A DNA stretch of 64,000 nt from NCBI GenBank assembly GCA_951812895.1, contig OX638333.1, positions 2,584,001 through 2,648,000 on the forward strand, given 5' to 3'. The stretch is from an uncultured Roseovarius sp. (GTDB taxonomy: Bacteria > Pseudomonadota > Alphaproteobacteria > Rhodobacterales > Rhodobacteraceae). Under the pieces are notes generated by a model. The model was given only the letters and a program-made list of their open reading frames with translations, had not been told where the DNA came from and did no database searches. Numbering within the stretch: the stretch's first letter is position 1; each line of letters opens with the position of its first letter. Of the stretch, positions 62,355 to 64,000 are shown one piece after another. The translations under genes and the position numbers were made by a program.

Positions 62355-63413
62355 ATGGCGAAGAACGATTTTAATGAGTTGATGTCGGTTGGCATCGACA
62401 TTGGCAAAGATGTCTTTCACTTGGTTGGTTTTGATTATGATGGCCAGCTCGTGCTGCGCAAGAAGATCAAACGGCTGGCACTGTTGGCAACGTTTGAGAA
62501 TTTGCCGCGCTGCATTGTTGGTATGGAGGCCTGCTTGAGCGCGCATTTTGTCAGCCGGACGCTGCGCGAAATGGGTTTCGAGCCTCGTATTATTCCTGCG
62601 ATTTACGTGAAGCCTTTCAACAAGGGTCAAAAGAACGACTACAATGATGCCGAAGCCATCGCAGAGGCTGCGTTGCGTCCCAATCTGAAAACAGTCTCAG
62701 AGAAAACCCAGGACCAGCTTGACCTTCAAGCACTACATCGCGTCCGGTCTCGCCTTGTGTCGCGGCGGACGGCAGCCATGAACCAAATCCGTGCCTTTTT
62801 GATCGAACAAGGCATCACCGTCCGGCGCAGTGTCGCCGCCCTGCGCAATTCCCTTGATGCTATTCTGGACAACCGCAGTGGCGAGATGTCCCTGCGCATG
62901 CGGAAGCTGATTTTGGGTCTTCAACAGGATTGGATCTGGCTGGATAAACGGATCGAGATGACGACATCAGAAATCAAAAAGGTCAGTGAAACTGAGCCGG
63001 GTTGCCAGCGCCTCATGACCATCCCAGGCATCGGCCCCCTGATCTCGACAGCAATGGTCGCCGCCATCGGCAAAGGCGAGGCCTATGACCGAGGGCGTGA
63101 CTTTGCGGCCTGGCTTGGATTGGTGCCACGGCAACACAGCACTGGGGGACGCACCATATTAGGCAGCATCACAAAACGCGGAAGTAGATATCTGCGCATG
63201 CTCTTTGTGCAGGCAGCACAGGTCATCATGATGCGGCCAAAGAACTGGCACAAGTTCAGCTTTGGCGTTTGGCTGGAGGCGGCCTCAACGCGCATGCAGC
63301 ACAACAAGCTTGGTGTCGCACTGGCCAACAAACTGGCCCGGATCGCATGGAGCGTTCTAAGCTCCGGCAAGGATTTTGATTGGAAGGAAAGAGAGACAGC
63401 GTCAGCGATCTAA
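62355..63413 (+). CDS. IS110 family transposase
   Basis: A 352-residue DEDD-type transposase. VGIDIGKDVFHLVGFDYDGQ contains the first catalytic Asp, IVGMEACLSAHFVSR the Glu, and KNDYNDAEAIAEAALRP the Asp pair region. The C-terminal Tnp_20 domain has CQRLMTIPGIGPLISTAMVA and FAAWLGLVPRQHSTGGRTIL with the nucleophilic Ser region. The QKNDYNDA block and the HRVRSRLVSRRTAAMNQIRA segment point to the IS1111 branch. The gene is full length; GGAGAAG precedes the ATG. Confidence 0.94.
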   Translation: MAKNDFNELMSVGIDIGKDVFHLVGFDYDGQLVLRKKIKRLALLATFENLPRCIVGMEACLSAHFVSRTLREMGFEPRIIPAIYVKPFNKGQKNDYNDAEAIAEAALRPNLKTVSEKTQDQLDLQALHRVRSRLVSRRTAAMNQIRAFLIEQGITVRRSVAALRNSLDAILDNRSGEMSLRMRKLILGLQQDWIWLDKRIEMTTSEIKKVSETEPGCQRLMTIPGIGPLISTAMVAAIGKGEAYDRGRDFAAWLGLVPRQHSTGGRTILGSITKRGSRYLRMLFVQAAQVIMMRPKNWHKFSFGVWLEAASTRMQHNKLGVALANKLARIAWSVLSSGKDFDWKERETASAI

Positions 63414-63595
63414 GCAGACCGCTGACACAACGATGTTCGTAAACCTCAAATGCATGGAACGGGAATAAGACGCACCCAAAGTCTGAGAGCCCAAATGGTC
63501 ATCAATGATCTGGTAAGTAATGAGACAGCGGCGCGTGCGCACTCCCAACAGGGCCACGGCAATCAACAAGCCGATACAAAGGCCGGATACATATC
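63414..63595 (+). ncRNA. Candidate guide (bridge/seek) RNA region of the IS1111-like element
   Basis: IS110-family elements encode a structured RNA that pairs with target and donor DNA; in the IS1111 branch it lies after the transposase. This 182-base non-coding stretch has the right position and size. No fold was computed, so the RNA ends and guide loops are not assigned. The call rests on family knowledge and position alone. Confidence 0.4.
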
Positions 63596-64000
63596 AGCGA
63601 CTTCCTGAAGACGTGCAATTTATCACTTGCGAACAGCAGCCGGTACATACATTGGGCTCCAGACTTACGTTGTTTGTATGGGCGTCGGCGGTTATTGTGG
63701 CAGTGGTTGCAGGCCCGTTTGGAACCTTTGAGGCCATGGGCGTAGCAGAGCGTGCGCTGTATTGGTTTGTGGTTGTCTCGGCCTCTGTTCTGGTGGGATA
63801 TTTTGTGCAGGCACTGGCCGTGGCATTTGCCGGTCAGGACCGGCCCGTTTTGTCTGACACGCTTTCTATCGTGTTGATGACAGGGGCATTTGCGCCAGTC
63901 GTCTGGTTTATATCCAAGTGGTTCGAATCTGTCAGCGATCCAATGCTGGGACAGATGTATTTGTATGTTTTTGTAATCGTGGTGTTTGTTGTGATTATGC
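63520..64000 (+). CDS. Membrane protein resembling the N-terminus of LytTR regulators, open at right edge
   Basis: A frame open from ATG 63520 to the window end (at least 160 codons). From about 63660 it encodes membrane helices: TLFVWASAVIVAVVAGPFGT, ALYWFVVVSASVLVGYFVQA and VLMTGAFAPVVWF. GPFGTFEAMGVAERALYW resembles the membrane region of LytTR-family regulators of Rhodobacteraceae. The first 25 codons lie inside the inferred right end of the IS110-family element, so the true start was either lost or is at GTG 63613 or TTG 63652. The DNA-binding domain would lie beyond the window. Confidence 0.55.
   Translation, partial: MRQRRVRTPNRATAINKPIQRPDTYQRLPEDVQFITCEQQPVHTLGSRLTLFVWASAVIVAVVAGPFGTFEAMGVAERALYWFVVVSASVLVGYFVQALAVAFAGQDRPVLSDTLSIVLMTGAFAPVVWFISKWFESVSDPMLGQMYLYVFVIVVFVVIM

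Larger units (their letters stand above)
62285..63595 (+). mobile_element. IS110-family element (IS1111-like), probable extent
   Basis: The element contains the transposase at 62355-63413. Subterminal inverted repeats are visible: ATGTACCGGC at 62292-62301 and GCCGGATACAT at 63582-63592 (complement ATGTATCCGGC, one base longer). Subterminal repeats set in from the ends, and a sizeable non-coding stretch after the transposase, are typical of the IS1111 branch. The outer ends are estimated and uncertain by several bases. Confidence 0.65.

Overview
The window looks like chromosomal DNA of a marine alphaproteobacterium of the Rhodobacteraceae (Roseobacter group). This rests on recognised gene content and order: the mreB-mreC-mreD-mrdA-rodA cell-wall block, the small charged gene and DUF2948 gene that usually flank murA upstream of hisD, DUF6455, DUF6478 and DUF1444 proteins, a monomeric isocitrate dehydrogenase, and a xpaC-telA-DUF2927-SPFH-zinc ribbon operon. 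No rRNA, prophage or CRISPR array was seen. One tRNA gene, tRNA-Thr(GGT), lies at 48571-48645.

Layout. 1-13 kb: an Lrp regulator fragment, a glutamine amidotransferase, the isocitrate dehydrogenase, a drug/proton transporter, a small potassium channel, a DsbA-like protein, an acyl-CoA ligase with a divergent XRE-cupin regulator, a CysZ-like protein with a nitroreductase, an M48 protease and an IMPACT protein. 13-21 kb: a haemolysin-III protein, a glycosyltransferase, DUF1444, rimO, an AsmA protein, an FAD-linked oxidase and a TerC protein. 21-28 kb: an M23 peptidase, then a long co-directional operon (27-aa membrane peptide, XpaC, TelA, DUF2927 lipoprotein, SPFH-GYF, zinc ribbon membrane protein, VOC) that is probably an envelope-stress module. 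28-31.6 kb: an orphan iron-binding protein, an acyl-CoA synthetase and a cupin. 31.66-33.46 kb: an IS1595-type element carrying two passenger genes.

34-36.3 kb: leuA behind a cupin gene and, upstream, a previously unlisted leucine leader peptide with four consecutive Leu codons and alternative RNA pairings, one of which involves the cupin ribosome-binding site. 36.3-42.7 kb: GFA enzymes, trhO, pncA, a uracil-DNA glycosylase, an SseB protein, an SH3-like protein and a hydroxyacid reductase. 42.7-48.4 kb: the elongasome operon.

48.7-51.5 kb is the most disturbed part. murA appears reduced to a 24-codon in-frame remnant. A dispersed intergenic repeat (second copy at 40 kb) follows DUF2948, and an ArsR regulator gene is split by a 219-bp inverted-repeat element in front of an old-yellow-enzyme gene. 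51.5-62 kb: hisD, ilvD, a lipoprotein, an MBL hydrolase, DUF6478, an ornithine cyclodeaminase-like enzyme, a berberine-bridge-type oxidase with a divergent LysR regulator, an ACT protein and a thioesterase. The right end holds an IS110-family (IS1111-like) element lying against the 5' end of a membrane protein that resembles LytTR regulators.
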